Origin: Chara braunii
Taxonomy: Eukaryota > Streptophyta > Charophyceae > Charales > Characeae
Assembly (NCBI GenBank): GCA_003427395.1
Contig: BFEA01000065.1
Coordinates: 2,318,545-2,341,795, forward strand
Direction: 5' to 3'
Length of the DNA stretch: 23,251 nucleotides
The notes under the pieces are model-generated. The model did no database searches and was not told the DNA's origin. It was given only the letters and a program-made list of their open reading frames with translations. The position numbers were made by a program, and so were the translations under genes. Position 1 is the first letter of the stretch, and every line of letters starts with the position of its first letter. Positions 9,206-18,662 of this stretch are shown here, piece after piece.

Positions 9206-9440
9206 ACGTCTGCAACTATCAACAAACCTCTCTCTCTCATCATCTCAGCCTAGGACTTAGTGATCAGTTCCCTACATGCACCTCTATGGAAACCACTCAA
9301 AAGGGACTCACAACAAGCAATCTCTTCTTCAAACGCCGAGTGGGTGCCCAAGTCCAGTAAACATCTGCCATCACCTGCGAATGGGAAGGGAATGAATCCT
9401 CCACGTGCACGTGCAGCAGGCGCAGCTGATACTTGTGCTA
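9206..9440 (-). pseudogene. Chromovirus gag/protease linker, truncated by the nested element
   Basis: The frame is open on the minus strand from the insertion point to about 9250 with no named motif. Its importance is its frame: it continues the zinc-knuckle frame found beyond 22465 once a single TCCC target copy is counted. Confidence 0.45.
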
Positions 9441-9444
9441 TCCC
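9441..9444. repeat. Target-site duplication, left copy (TCCC)
   Basis: TCCC precedes the TGTGAC start of the left LTR and TCCC follows the GTCACA end of the right LTR (22466-22469). The shared string is atccct on both sides, so a 5-bp duplication with slightly different ends cannot be excluded. Confidence 0.7.
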
Positions 9445-10194
9445 TGTGACGAACCATTTTTTGTTATCGCGCAACTTTCTGCGCAGAGCTGCCTGGGGAA
9501 ATGAGACAGGTCAGATGGGTGAGTTGCCGGAAGATGGGTCGGGCGGCAAATTGCATGGACGTCCTCATTTCTTTTCATTTTTCTGCTGAAAATTGTCGGG
9601 TCGGTGTCGGGAAAATCCCGTGCCAATGGTTGGGTAGTTGCGCCTTGGCAAGCGCGAGAAATAACAATACCATAGCTTCTTTCTTGTTCTGCTGTGAGCG
9701 CTAGGAATTTTGGCGCGATCATCGCGCAGGAATATCTTTTTTGAATTTTCAACTGATGTCGAGCCCCCACGAGCTCGCGGGATTGTTCTTCTTTTCTACT
9801 TTTCCTCGGAATTTCCTTTTGCAATCAGGACTTAGGCTAGGAATTTAGGTACTCTGAATTTTGTTGCGCCACGCTTGCGCGCATCTTGCTCCACTGGGAA
9901 CTGGGCTCTGACTGGATCGCGCCCTTAATCTTGTGTAACTGTCGTTTTTGGCGGCCGCGATTGTAACTGTATCTTTCTTCTTTCTCGGTTTCCTCGTGTT
10001 TGCCCGCCTTCTCCTTCTTCCTCACCGCGCATACTCCGTTCTAATTGGCCGGACCGCCTGCATGACCGGATCGATGCATGGAGTGTGGCTACGACCCCCA
10101 CGCCGCGGCTTGGTCATGCAAGACGTAGGCACTTCCTCTCTTCTCCTCTTGTCCACCTGGGCTTAATCCCGTATCTTTCGCGCAGGCATGCATG

Positions 10195-10203
10195 CTATAA
10201 ATT
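10195..10203 (+). promoter_or_regulatory. TATA box of the 5' LTR
   Basis: CTATAAATT lies in the left LTR and is the best match to a plant TATA box there. A start site would be expected about 25-35 bp downstream, near 10225-10235, which would define U3 as roughly 780 bp. The segment is absent from the right LTR. Confidence 0.6.
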
Positions 10204-10460
10204 TTGCAAGCCCGATTAGTTCTCTCTAAGAATTTCGAGGTTAGCACGATCAGTGAGGGTCGGCTAACGAGCAAGTTTGGAAGGTAAGTGAGTGCGAGAG
10301 TTGGGCGATCCGACGAGCTGGTGTCGGGTATGCGGGGTTGACGTGCGGGGCCGCAATGGACTGTGGCGCACGGGCGAACCTGGCTTGCATGCTCGAACCA
10401 AGCGGGGTGACAACTCTGTGTTGATACCCGGTGACGGACTGCCGGTATCGAGGGTGTAGA

Positions 10461-10462
<2 letters not shown>

Positions 10463-10520
<58 letters not shown>
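10463..10520. repeat. (AG)n microsatellite in the 5' LTR
   Basis: A 58-bp AG run lies about 265 bp past the TATA box. The right LTR has only gcaaagagacagca at this place, so the tract expanded in the left copy or shrank in the right one after insertion. Confidence 0.95.
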
Positions 10521-10521
<1 letters not shown>

Positions 10522-12008
10522 AGTTGTGGGGGTGGGATAAGGTTCCTTCCTTTATTCACCTGTATAATTTTGGATCCTGATATGGCCGATTGTGTTGCGA
10601 CCTTTTTGGACTTCTCTTTGTAAATCGTCTAGGATTTTCCTTGTCGTTTTTGCTTCGTATGTATGCATGGAATGAATGTGAACACCCTTTTATTAGCGAT
10701 CTTTTCGGATTTCCTATCTTGTTTCGCGATGCCTGTTTCGTCTTTGTCTACTATTCACCTGCGTGAGCTATACGCTCAGATCTGATTGAAACGCTCGTTA
10801 TGGATGTTTGGGTTTAGTCATTAACTTTCGATCACCAAGAGTGTTGTGAGAAGTTGATTGTCCTGTCCCCTATTTCCTCCTTCTCGTCACATGTATGGCA
10901 TTTAATGACCGGATCTCACCCAACGTAGCATGAGTAGGATATTTGCATGTATGTCGAATGCGATCGGCACACTGAACCAATCCGCTGTTTCTCACATGCA
11001 CGCGCGCGTACGACCGCGATCTCGAGGAAGCCGAGTCGCCGCGTACGTGCTCGTCTGCGGGAGTCAACCTTCAACCTCGTAGTAGCATGCAGGGTACCGA
11101 GCTTGCTAAATAGATATGGCTGCGGAATTTCCCTCTTGGATGCCCGATCGTGAGAGTCTGAGGGACCCGAAATACCGCGAATAGTGGGAAAGTGAACAAC
11201 TCAGACGGCGGGGGAACTTAAGAAATCCGAAATTCCCCTGTCTGACAAAGAACAATCGATTGTGCGCAAGGGACTTTCACTGTGCCATAACTAACGATCC
11301 TAGGGGCCCCGACTATCCGGATACTTACAACACACAATATTTCATATCCCCCGGCTTCGTCATTATTACTACCTATTTCCCTCCCTTTCACCTCCTCCTT
11401 CCATATCACCAACTCACGGTGCGGCCCTGGAATTCCTTAGCCCGCTATTGGCCCCGTATACCGTGCAAAAAGTGTCGGCGACACCAAGCATACCGCAGCT
11501 CGGAAATCGCTCAGCGAGCACGACCCGAAGCCGAGCAGCACCGACAATTGGTTGAACCGCGCGACCAACCGCGAAGGCGAAACCAGAGGAGATGGTGATT
11601 CCCATTTTTAGGCTTGAAAATTGAGTTCGTTGGCAAGAGCAATGTTGTTGGGATGTTGTTCGAGAATGCAAGTATTTAGATCTGTCGGTACTGTGATTGT
11701 GGAAAAGTACCCCAGGATCTTTAGTCTGGGACGCACTGCGCATGCCGTCTGCCTTATGCTGCACGACGTCTGCAGCTTTCCTTCCGTGCACAAACCACGA
11801 AAGGTGGCCTACCTTCCTTCTTATGAAACCGCCAAGTACGACCTGCACCTACCCTCTTGCTCTTTTACCCCCGGAACTTGCCACAGGAGATCTCAATTCC
11901 GACCTGGGACTCCACCCCCACTTTCCTAAAATTCTTGGCACACCCCCTTTTCGCACTTTCGAGCCCCCATATCCCACTCCGATCAGAAAGTCGAGTTGGG
12001 CGTGAGGT

Positions 12009-12021
12009 TGGTATCGGGGCC
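12009..12021 (+). promoter_or_regulatory. Primer-binding site, initiator-Met tRNA type
   Basis: TGGTATCGGGGCC follows the left LTR. It matches the complement of the plant initiator-Met tRNA 3' end, TGGTATCAGAGCC, at 11 of 13 positions, both differences being A to G. This primer is the commonest among plant LTR retrotransposons. Confidence 0.75.
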
Positions 12022-12076
12022 GACACGTGGCAGGCTCTCGGATCAATACAAAGGGGAGCGATCTGGCGAACAGAGG

Positions 12077-13640
12077 ATGACCAAGATAGCGAAACGCGCC
12101 ACGACGCGATCCCGTGGTAACAAGGAGTAGATCGGTCGGACAGCGAGCAGCGCCTATGAATGCTCATCCGGCTGTGAACCAAGCTCAAAATCAAAATCCT
12201 GCGCCCAACCCGGCTCCGCGGCCTCGAGCACCCATGGCTCCACCGGATATGTATCTTTTTGATCCTGCACATCACTTAGCCGAAGTGTGGTTAGCTACCT
12301 TACATGCACAACAATATGACAACGAAGCTCAACATCCCCGCCAGATTAGGAGGGGGCGCGCATCATTGCTTTTAGCACTTCCTTTTGGGTAGAACTCCCA
12401 ACTTTTGAAAGAGATTTCCTTACCCGATTTGACTACATTCATCCGGAGCAAGCTTTGTTCATGATTAAAGATAGAGTACAAAAGCCACTCGAGTCTGTCA
12501 GGGAATACCGAAACCGATTTTATAGGATGTTTGTCAACACTGAGCGAGGGGAACAAGTCGGGAGGGATCTATTCATTGATGGGCTTCGCAGCAGGACCAT
12601 GAGGGCGAAATTGCGAAAACAGTTCTCCCCGATCAACCATACTTTGCAGCAAATTGTGCCTGCGGCAGAAGAAATGGAGCGGAAATTCGCTGCCAGCTTC
12701 CTAGAAGAGGAAGATTATCCTAGAGAGAAAGACTCCTCGGAGCTAGCTAGAGCAAGGGCCGAGCTGGCCGCACTTCAAAATAAATTCGAAAACATGGGTT
12801 TTGTTTCTGGTTTCGTTACCTATTTGGAACATATCGTAACCAAGAAACCCGGAGCAGACGCAACCACGGGTTTGCCAATGCCAGCGCTGGCCGCTCCTGT
12901 ACCTGTCGTACCCGTCTTGCACCCTCTCCCGATACAACGAGCAGGGTCAGTGAGCCAAACACAATGCTAGAACTAACCAGGACTTTGATCAGTCTAATAC
13001 AAGAAAGCAAGAAGGAACAATGGGAGTTTAACGCTCGAATGGAATCCTTGACGCGATCGATGCGCCCCATTGCTGTTAGAGCTGCCCCTGTGGCACAAGG
13101 TACTGCCCCCGCTCGACCAGTGGGAGGGACGGCAGCCAATCTGAGTGTCTACTACACATGTCATCAGCCGGGCCATATCGCCCGGGACTGCCCACATCGG
13201 CCTGCGCAAGCTCGAGTTGGGGTTGCTCCTGTGGCCGCTGCGCCAATGGCCAACGGTCCAAAAAGGGTAGGAAAGATGCTCGAAGAAATAGAAGGCGGGG
13301 GAAGCACGATAGCTACTACCGAGGAAGCAGCGGAACTTAAACCCCTCGTTCAATATATCGCCTTAGGATATCCAAGGTTAGGGATGATCGGAACCATCCG
13401 ACCGGCGGATGAGCGAAAGGATCTGGTCGAATGGAGACCTTTCCCAAACGAAATGGAGTTGGGCGGTCCTTCCTTCGTAACAGGGGAAATCGACGTTTTG
13501 AACATTGTTCGGGCCTTAGACCACCAGATTCCATTGCCAATTGGCCACTTGCTGTCTATATCCGAACACGCTAATGAACGCATGCTACAGCATTGCAACG
13601 CAAACAGAGAACGGTTCGCTCTTAGCAAACGGACAATGAC
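12077..13640 (+). pseudogene. gag: gag (broken): capsid-like region and zinc knuckle
   Basis: The probable start is the ATG at 12077, or the next frame beginning at 12114; a TAG at 12128 breaks the first. A proline/asparagine-rich N-terminus is followed, after a frameshift near 12350, by a helical region with FERDFLTRFDYIHPEQ and VREYRNRFYRMF, typical of retrotransposon gag. A second break (TAG at 12968) precedes a coiled-coil-like segment and a CCHC knuckle, CHQPGHIARDC (13159-13191). The first Cys of the knuckle is Tyr, one transition away from the consensus. The function would be packaging RNA into virus-like particles. A frameshift near 13632 leads into an acidic linker and the protease. 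Confidence 0.8.
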
Positions 13641-14690
13641 GAAAGGGAAGACCCAGCTCCCGATGACAAGCTCGAAAACCCCAGCACATCAGACCCAATA
13701 CGGTTGGGACTAATTCAAAAAGACGATCATTTCTTACGTAGTAAAGCCATTCCGTGGAAATCCGCGGAATGTGACATTGAAGTATGGGGAGCCCCGTACA
13801 ATGTTGTCATCGATTCAGGAGCAGCTGTTTTGGCCGTATCACTGAGGGTTGTGGAAAAGGTAGGGCAACGGAAATATCTGATCATGTTAACCGAGAAAGA
13901 CCATCTCGGCTCGGCGGATGAAGAGAAGATAAAAGCAGCGGGAAGAATGACGAATGTCGCTTTTTGGTTGGGAAAGATTCATGCTTCAGGGGATGTGGTA
14001 GTATTGGATGTTAATACCTACGATGTACTTCTGGGATTACCGACGCTCGTCGCACTGCGGGCCAATCTGGACTTCGAACGACGATCGGTAATCCTGCGAA
14101 GTACAGGCGCAAAATTGTATGTTATTCCAATGCGCCTAACTCTGCGGACCATGATGCCCCCGACTCAAAAAATTTCTCCGACCCCCGGAGTCGCTCTCCG
14201 AGTACTAACCTGGGGGCAACCAACTCAGAAATTCGAGTATAAGGATGAGGAACATAGTTCCCCCAGCGAGTCCGATAGCGAAAATGAAGTCGATCCCGAT
14301 ACGATCCGACAACTGATTCGCTATGCAATCCAACAGAAGACTTCTAAAACGTTCGTCCTTACGGAAAGAAACCTGCAAAGGACCCAGGCTTTGATTTTTG
14401 GAGAACCCCTCGTACAAGTGTCCCGGATGATTGACTCTTTGGAACCCCCTCGATCCCTGTACGAAGCCACGACCCCGCTTCTCTCGAGATACCGAGAGAA
14501 GAAGGCGTTGTGCGACATCTCAGGGCTGCCTCGTTCCTTACTGTCATCCGATAAGGAGGTGCGATTATTACGCTTAGGGGCCGAAAGCGAAACTTTAGAA
14601 CTCCCTGGGCGCGACGACTTTACGCTTTATGAGCTTGGGGTCAAAATCGCCGAAAAGCCGGTTCCTAGCAAGACATTAGGGACGGTGTGG
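13641..14690 (+). pseudogene. Retropepsin-like aspartic protease and linker of pol
   Basis: The frame that opens at 13704 has IDSGAAVLAVSL with the catalytic Asp at 13812-13814. NTYDVLLGLPTLVALRANLD about 80 residues later matches the end of the retropepsin fold, where YDVLLG is diagnostic. The protease would cleave the Gag-Pol polyprotein. An acidic, serine-rich linker (EEHSSPSESDSENEVD) and a long unassigned segment follow before RT. The frame is intact for 368 codons, the longest in the element, but it is out of frame with both neighbours. Confidence 0.8.
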
Positions 14691-15749
14691 CCCCGAAAGA
14701 ACACGTGGCTATCCGAGAAAAAGAAGCTCAGATGGTCGCCACCGTATTCTCCTGGCGGTCGGATAACTCCTTCATTTTTGCTCCCCCTACTGAGAATGAC
14801 CACAGAGTGAACACAAAACACGTGGCGGTTACCATACACGAAAAACCATACGAACTGGATGTGCCTTAGTATGTACCTAACGAAACCCATGGACCGATTG
14901 CGGATATCGTGACTGAATATCAAGAGGCAATTAGCGTAGCAGATACAAATATTGGATTATCTTTAGTCATTCAACACGAGATTCAGACCGGAACACATCC
15001 CCCGATCCACTGTAAGCCATTCCGGTTTTCTCTCGCAAAAAGACAAACTGCGGGACAAAGGATCCGGGAGTTCAAGGTTAACGGATGGATCGAACCAGCA
15101 ACCGGACCTTGGTCATTTCCCGTGTTCTTAGTCCCCAAAAGAGAGTGGGTCGATTCGTATTTGCATTGATTACCGGAAATTGAAGGATATCACGATTAAG
15201 GATGTGTATCCCCTTCCCCGGATTGATGATTTATTGGATGCGATTGGGTGTGCAAATTATTTTAGTAAGTTTGATATTCGCCACGGATTTCATCACATCT
15301 TGGTTAGGGAGGAGGATCGGCCGAAGACGGTCTTCGTATTATTCGAGGGCACATGGCAGTGGATTCGTTGTCCGATGGGAATCTGCAATGCACCAGCCAC
15401 ATTCCAAAGGACGATGAACGTGACCTTTCAAAATTTTGTTAATAAGATTCGTTTGACGGAGGGTATGATTAATTTCTGCGTTATCGTGTACATGGATGAT
15501 ATTCCGATCTACTCGGATTCTTTTCACGGGCATGCGCAATATATTGGATGGATGCTGGGAGCGCTGCGGGACGCTGGGTTCAAAATTGCCCTGGAAAAGA
15601 GCAAGTTTTTCCTCTCGGAAATCTCGTTCTTAGGCTACGTAGTGACGCGAGGTGGATTGAGGCCGGATTCGAGAAAGGTCGCAGCGGTCCGAGAGGCTCC
15701 CATGCCTACGTCACTAACACAGGTTCGGGCCTTTTGGGGACTGGCGTAG
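14691..15749 (+). pseudogene. Reverse transcriptase domain of pol
   Basis: After a frameshift near 14690 and a TAG at 14867-14869, the RT N-terminus (PPIHCKPFRFSLAKR, GWIEPATGPWSFPVFLVPK) is read. A one-base shift near 15155 then restores CIDYRKLKDIT. The 15180 frame carries PLPRIDDLLD, FSKFDIRHGFH (first catalytic Asp), CPMGICNAPATFQ and VYMDDIPIYS, with YMDD at 15489-15500, then FLGYVVTRGG. A TAG at 15747-15749 interrupts just before the YYRRFIKGFA motif. All catalytic residues survive, so the palm was inactivated by stops and shifts and not by active-site change. Confidence 0.88.
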
Positions 15750-16393
15750 TACTACCGCAGATTTATCAAGGGTTTCGCAACGATCGCGCAACCTCTCACG
15801 AACCTTTTGCGTAAGGACCAGCCCCTACGGTGGGACGCTAAGTGCAAGCGGGCCTTTGTCACTCTGAAGCAAGCCCTGGTTATTGCGCCTTTTTTTATCT
15901 GCCCGAACCTGCAAAAGCAGTACATACTCATTACGGATTGGCAGCCTAAAGCGATCTCCGCAATTCTAGCCCAAAAGGGAAAAGACGACCGTGAACACGT
16001 CATTGAATACGCTTCGCGAACAGTGCCTGGCGAACGAAGAAACGATTCAGCCCCTCAGGGAGAGTGTTACGCAGTGGTTTGGGGAATTCAGCATTTTCAT
16101 CCGTATCTCTACGGGCAGAAGTTCCTCCTCGTCACAGATCATGAGCCCTTGCTGGCCCTCAAGAGGCTCACCGATTGCAGCATTATTGGACGCTGGGTTG
16201 TACAGCTGCAGGAGTACGACTTCGATATCGTCCACCGAAAGTTGGAGAAGCACGGGAACGCTGACGGCTTGACACGTCTGCATCGACCCGACAAGGTGAC
16301 TAAAGGGGAGGAGACTACCCCGTGGAAGGCACCGGAACCAACCAACGAGCGATTATACGGACAGGTGACCATCCCTCCTCGAGCTCCTAAAGG
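15750..16393 (+). pseudogene. RT connection and RNase H domain of pol
   Basis: The frame continues from the TAG at 15747 with YYRRFIKGFATIAQPL, then LITDWQPKAISAILAQ, EYASRTVPGERR, GECYAVVWGIQHFHPYLYG, LVTDHEPLLAL and finally HGNADGLTRLH. These contain the four acidic RNase H positions in order. The usual TDAS reads TDWQ and NADALSR reads NADGLTR, but the catalytic Asp residues are kept. RNase H removes the RNA strand during cDNA synthesis. The frame closes at the TGA at 16395-16397. The zinc finger resumes in another frame at the same point. Confidence 0.88.
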
Positions 16394-16830
16394 GTGATCG
16401 ACACGATGGCAATGGGGCGCAGAGGTAATCCCGAAGGTCCCCTTCCTCCTCACTCGTCCTCCTTCTCCCTCCCTGACAAGTTTTGCTATTTTTGCGAGGC
16501 CATTTCGAGAATCTATTCGGTCCCTATGCGACCAAGCGAGGAAGGATATGTTGAATGCGTCGACTGTCAGCGATGTGTTTCATGAGCCCATGGCTGCTGT
16601 ATCCCGTATCGGAATGCGGACAAACCCTGGCTGTGTCCTCTGTGTCGCACCGACAAAATCCCGACGGAGGCTCGATTTCTCGAAGCCACGTCAAAAGGAC
16701 TAGAAAAGACCCAACGGTTTAGAAGGGCTGAAGTATGGACAGATGTCGTCCTGATAGCTACGATGGTTGGAAACCCTCTCCGAGACTTCACTAAGGAGGA
16801 CTGGAGACGGGCCAACAAGAGGGCTCGGGA
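16394..16830 (+). pseudogene. PHD-like C4HC3 zinc finger between RNase H and integrase
   Basis: The segment encodes KFCYFCEAIS, then GYVECVDCQRC, a TGA stop (16583-16585), AHGCC, and 12 residues on KPWLCPLCR. Cysteine codons are at 16484, 16493, 16556, 16565, 16574, 16595, 16598, 16634 and 16643; the His codon is at 16589. With ligands at 16565 and 16574 the spacing is C-x2-C, C-x2-C-x4-H-x2-C, C-x2-C, and a Trp lies two residues before the last pair. This is the C4HC3 order of a PHD finger; PHD fingers commonly read the H3 tail. About 60 charged residues follow, with TKEDWRRANKRARDY leading into the integrase. A RING or unrelated zinc ribbon is possible but fits the Trp less well. Confidence 0.65.
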
Positions 16831-18126
16831 TTACTGATGGAATGAGGGACGGTTAGAAAAATGAAAAACGGACGGAAGCAGGATTTGGATGTCTGTCCCT
16901 CGTCCGTTCGTGAGGTACAACTAGGTTAACTCAGCCCACGAGGAAACTGCGACTCGTTTCGCTGTCCAAATCACGGAGGCGGCGATTGATAAAAACGGAT
17001 GGGGTATTGGTCCAACATTCTCGATGATGTCAAGTTCATCGTCCGAAATTGTCAGGTTTGCGCCGCTGACAAGGCGCCGATTCAGCCGCCTAGGTCGATA
17101 GTACCTACCGTAGTTGAATGGCCATTCCAGAGGGTTAGTATGGACACCACAGATATTGTCGTTCCCCCTGGACCTAATAGCTGCGAGTATTCAATTCCAC
17201 TGGTTTTTGTAGACCACTTCTCGAAATGGATCGAGGCCTATCCGTGTCAAACGCAACAGGCAACCGAAATCGCACGATATGTCAACCATTTTCTCGGGAT
17301 GCACCAGGACACCGAGGAAATCCTGACGGACAACGGGGCAGAATTTAGAGGGGAAGTTTTGAGGAACCTAGTCCTGCATGCGTCTCCATCCACAACACTG
17401 GTCCCCACATGTTGCAATCCAACGAACTGGTGGAGAACACCAATCGAGTGATTAAGACCGCCTTGTGACGCAATATCGAGGCGAATGACACGAGGCCTTG
17501 GCCCGATATCGTGGATCATATCCTCACTATCCACCAGGGGACACCCCACGAGTCCACGGGACTAACCCCCTTCCAACTACGGACTAATAGCCTGCCCTGT
17601 GTAGCCTTACCGAGCCTAAATGATGAGACGGCCCTTCTGCGACGGAACACCAGGGCAACGGTTAAGGATAAGGTCCAACGCCACCTAAAACTGATGGAAA
17701 AAGCCCTCCCCCGACTGGCCCGAAAAAGACATCGTATGACGGAAATGGCCCACGATAGACAGGTCTACGAGGCCCGAAATGGGAATGGTGGGCCTCGGCC
17801 CCAATATATATTGGGGGACATCGTGCAAGTGAGGAAATGTGCTCGCCAAGGCAAGTTAGCACCACGATTCTTCGAGCGATTTCGCGTGGTCGAGCTTGGT
17901 CGAGCTTGGTCCCAGTGGGGTGAACACGGTGCAGCTCGCACCGGAGGTGTCGGGGAGTCGACCGGCTTGTCCAATTGTTCAACATGTGTCCTACCTTTGT
18001 CCTCTCCCCTCTTCCCTTTCTCCACCATCCTCCGCATCGTCCCTCGGCCAAGACGAGGACGACGAATCTCTAGAATCCTCCTTTCTCTCTCAACCATCAT
18101 CTTCGACCCCGCCTCCATTGTCATGA
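16831..18126 (+). pseudogene. Integrase of pol with C-terminal extension
   Basis: An N-terminal zinc-binding region (SAHEE through CQVC near 17055) is broken by TGA at 16835, TGA at 16862, TAG at 16922 and a shift in a G run near 17002. The core has SMDTTDIVV (Asp codon 17143), ILTDNGAEF (Asp 17329) and, in a shifted frame, NELVENTNR (Glu 17433). That spacing fits DD35E. A TGA at 17466 follows, then HESTGLTPFQLR and a GPY/F-like GDIVQV...KLAPRFFERFRVVELG. A 10-bp duplication (17890-17909) shifts the frame. Past it the frame runs through a Ser/Pro-rich, acidic tail (SLGQDEDDES) to the TGA at 18124-18126. No chromodomain is present. Confidence 0.85.
17890..17909. repeat. 10-bp tandem duplication shifting the integrase frame
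   Basis: TCGAGCTTGG occurs twice in a row. Ten is not a multiple of three, so the second copy throws the integrase C-terminus out of frame. This is a simple replication-slippage lesion. Confidence 0.9.
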
Positions 18127-18662
18127 GCTTTTCAATGGAGCAAGTGATCAGCGAGCGGCTAATGGTACCTGGGGGAGCCTTCTCGGCGATCCGGCAAGTA
18201 CGACATCCTCGGCTGAGTCCAGATCGTCTCCTATTCGCGGCCTTCTTCAGTACGGCGGCCATCCACGCGGCGCCAGAGTTCCAATTCGGCTAGTCCGGGG
18301 TGGCACGAGTGCTGGTCGAGGTGTCAGCCTTTTTGTGCTTTTCCCCACTCGGCTAGAGCCACGTATCGGTCATTGTCGTCTTCACAGGCGACATCACAAC
18401 ACTGCATCCATCACGACACACCGCCGTCCTCCGACAGTTGTGAGACTGGGCAGCACGCATCACGACTGAGTGGGTGCGACTATTGGCCCGACCGCGCGTT
18501 CGTGTTGTAACAACGAACAACACGACTGAGTGGGTGCGACTATTGGCCCGACCCCGCGATCGTGTCGTAACAACGAACGACATCGATCTTCAGCTTCGGG
18601 TCTCCTCCACCGCGCCAGAGGTCACCCTTCCTGTGCTTCGTCCCTTCGCTCGGCCTCAATGA
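18123..18662 (+). pseudogene. Possible post-pol ORF, unassigned, overlapping the pol stop
   Basis: The ATG at 18123 overlaps the pol stop as ATGA. The frame begins MSFSMEQVISERLMVPGG and runs, through TAG at 18291, another TAG near 18354 and a TGA near 18444, to the TGA at 18660-18662. It contains a 60-bp in-frame duplication giving two copies of TTEWVRLLARPRxRVVTTN. No domain is recognised. Three stops in 180 codons are consistent with either decay or a frame that was never coding. The evidence for a gene is the ATGA overlaps at both ends and the in-frame duplication. Confidence 0.3.
18461..18580. repeat. 60-bp tandem duplication
   Basis: Copies at 18461-18520 and 18521-18580 start cacgactgagtgggtgcgac and differ at a handful of positions. 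Each includes a GTNGTAACAAC near-palindrome. The spacing of exactly 60 adds 20 residues without a frame change in the frame starting at 18123. Confidence 0.95.

Larger units (their letters stand above)
9445..12008 (+). repeat. 5' LTR
   Basis: This 2,564-bp repeat matches 20056-22465 over nearly its whole length. It starts TGTGAC and keeps a TATA box at 10195-10203 and a (GA)n tract at 10463-10520. It lacks the terminal TGGGCGTCACA present in the right LTR: an 11-bp deletion between two TGG triplets joins the LTR directly to the PBS. Open frames inside, shared with the other LTR, are incidental. Confidence 0.92.

Noticed and set aside
9948-11929. Several open frames of 60-156 codons within the left LTR and their counterparts in the right LTR
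   Set aside because: Frames on both strands differ between the two LTRs by frameshifts and show no protein motifs. LTR sequence explains them.
17662-18262. Long minus-strand frames opposite the integrase C-terminus
   Set aside because: They are antisense shadows of a GC-rich coding region; the plus strand carries recognisable integrase sequence.
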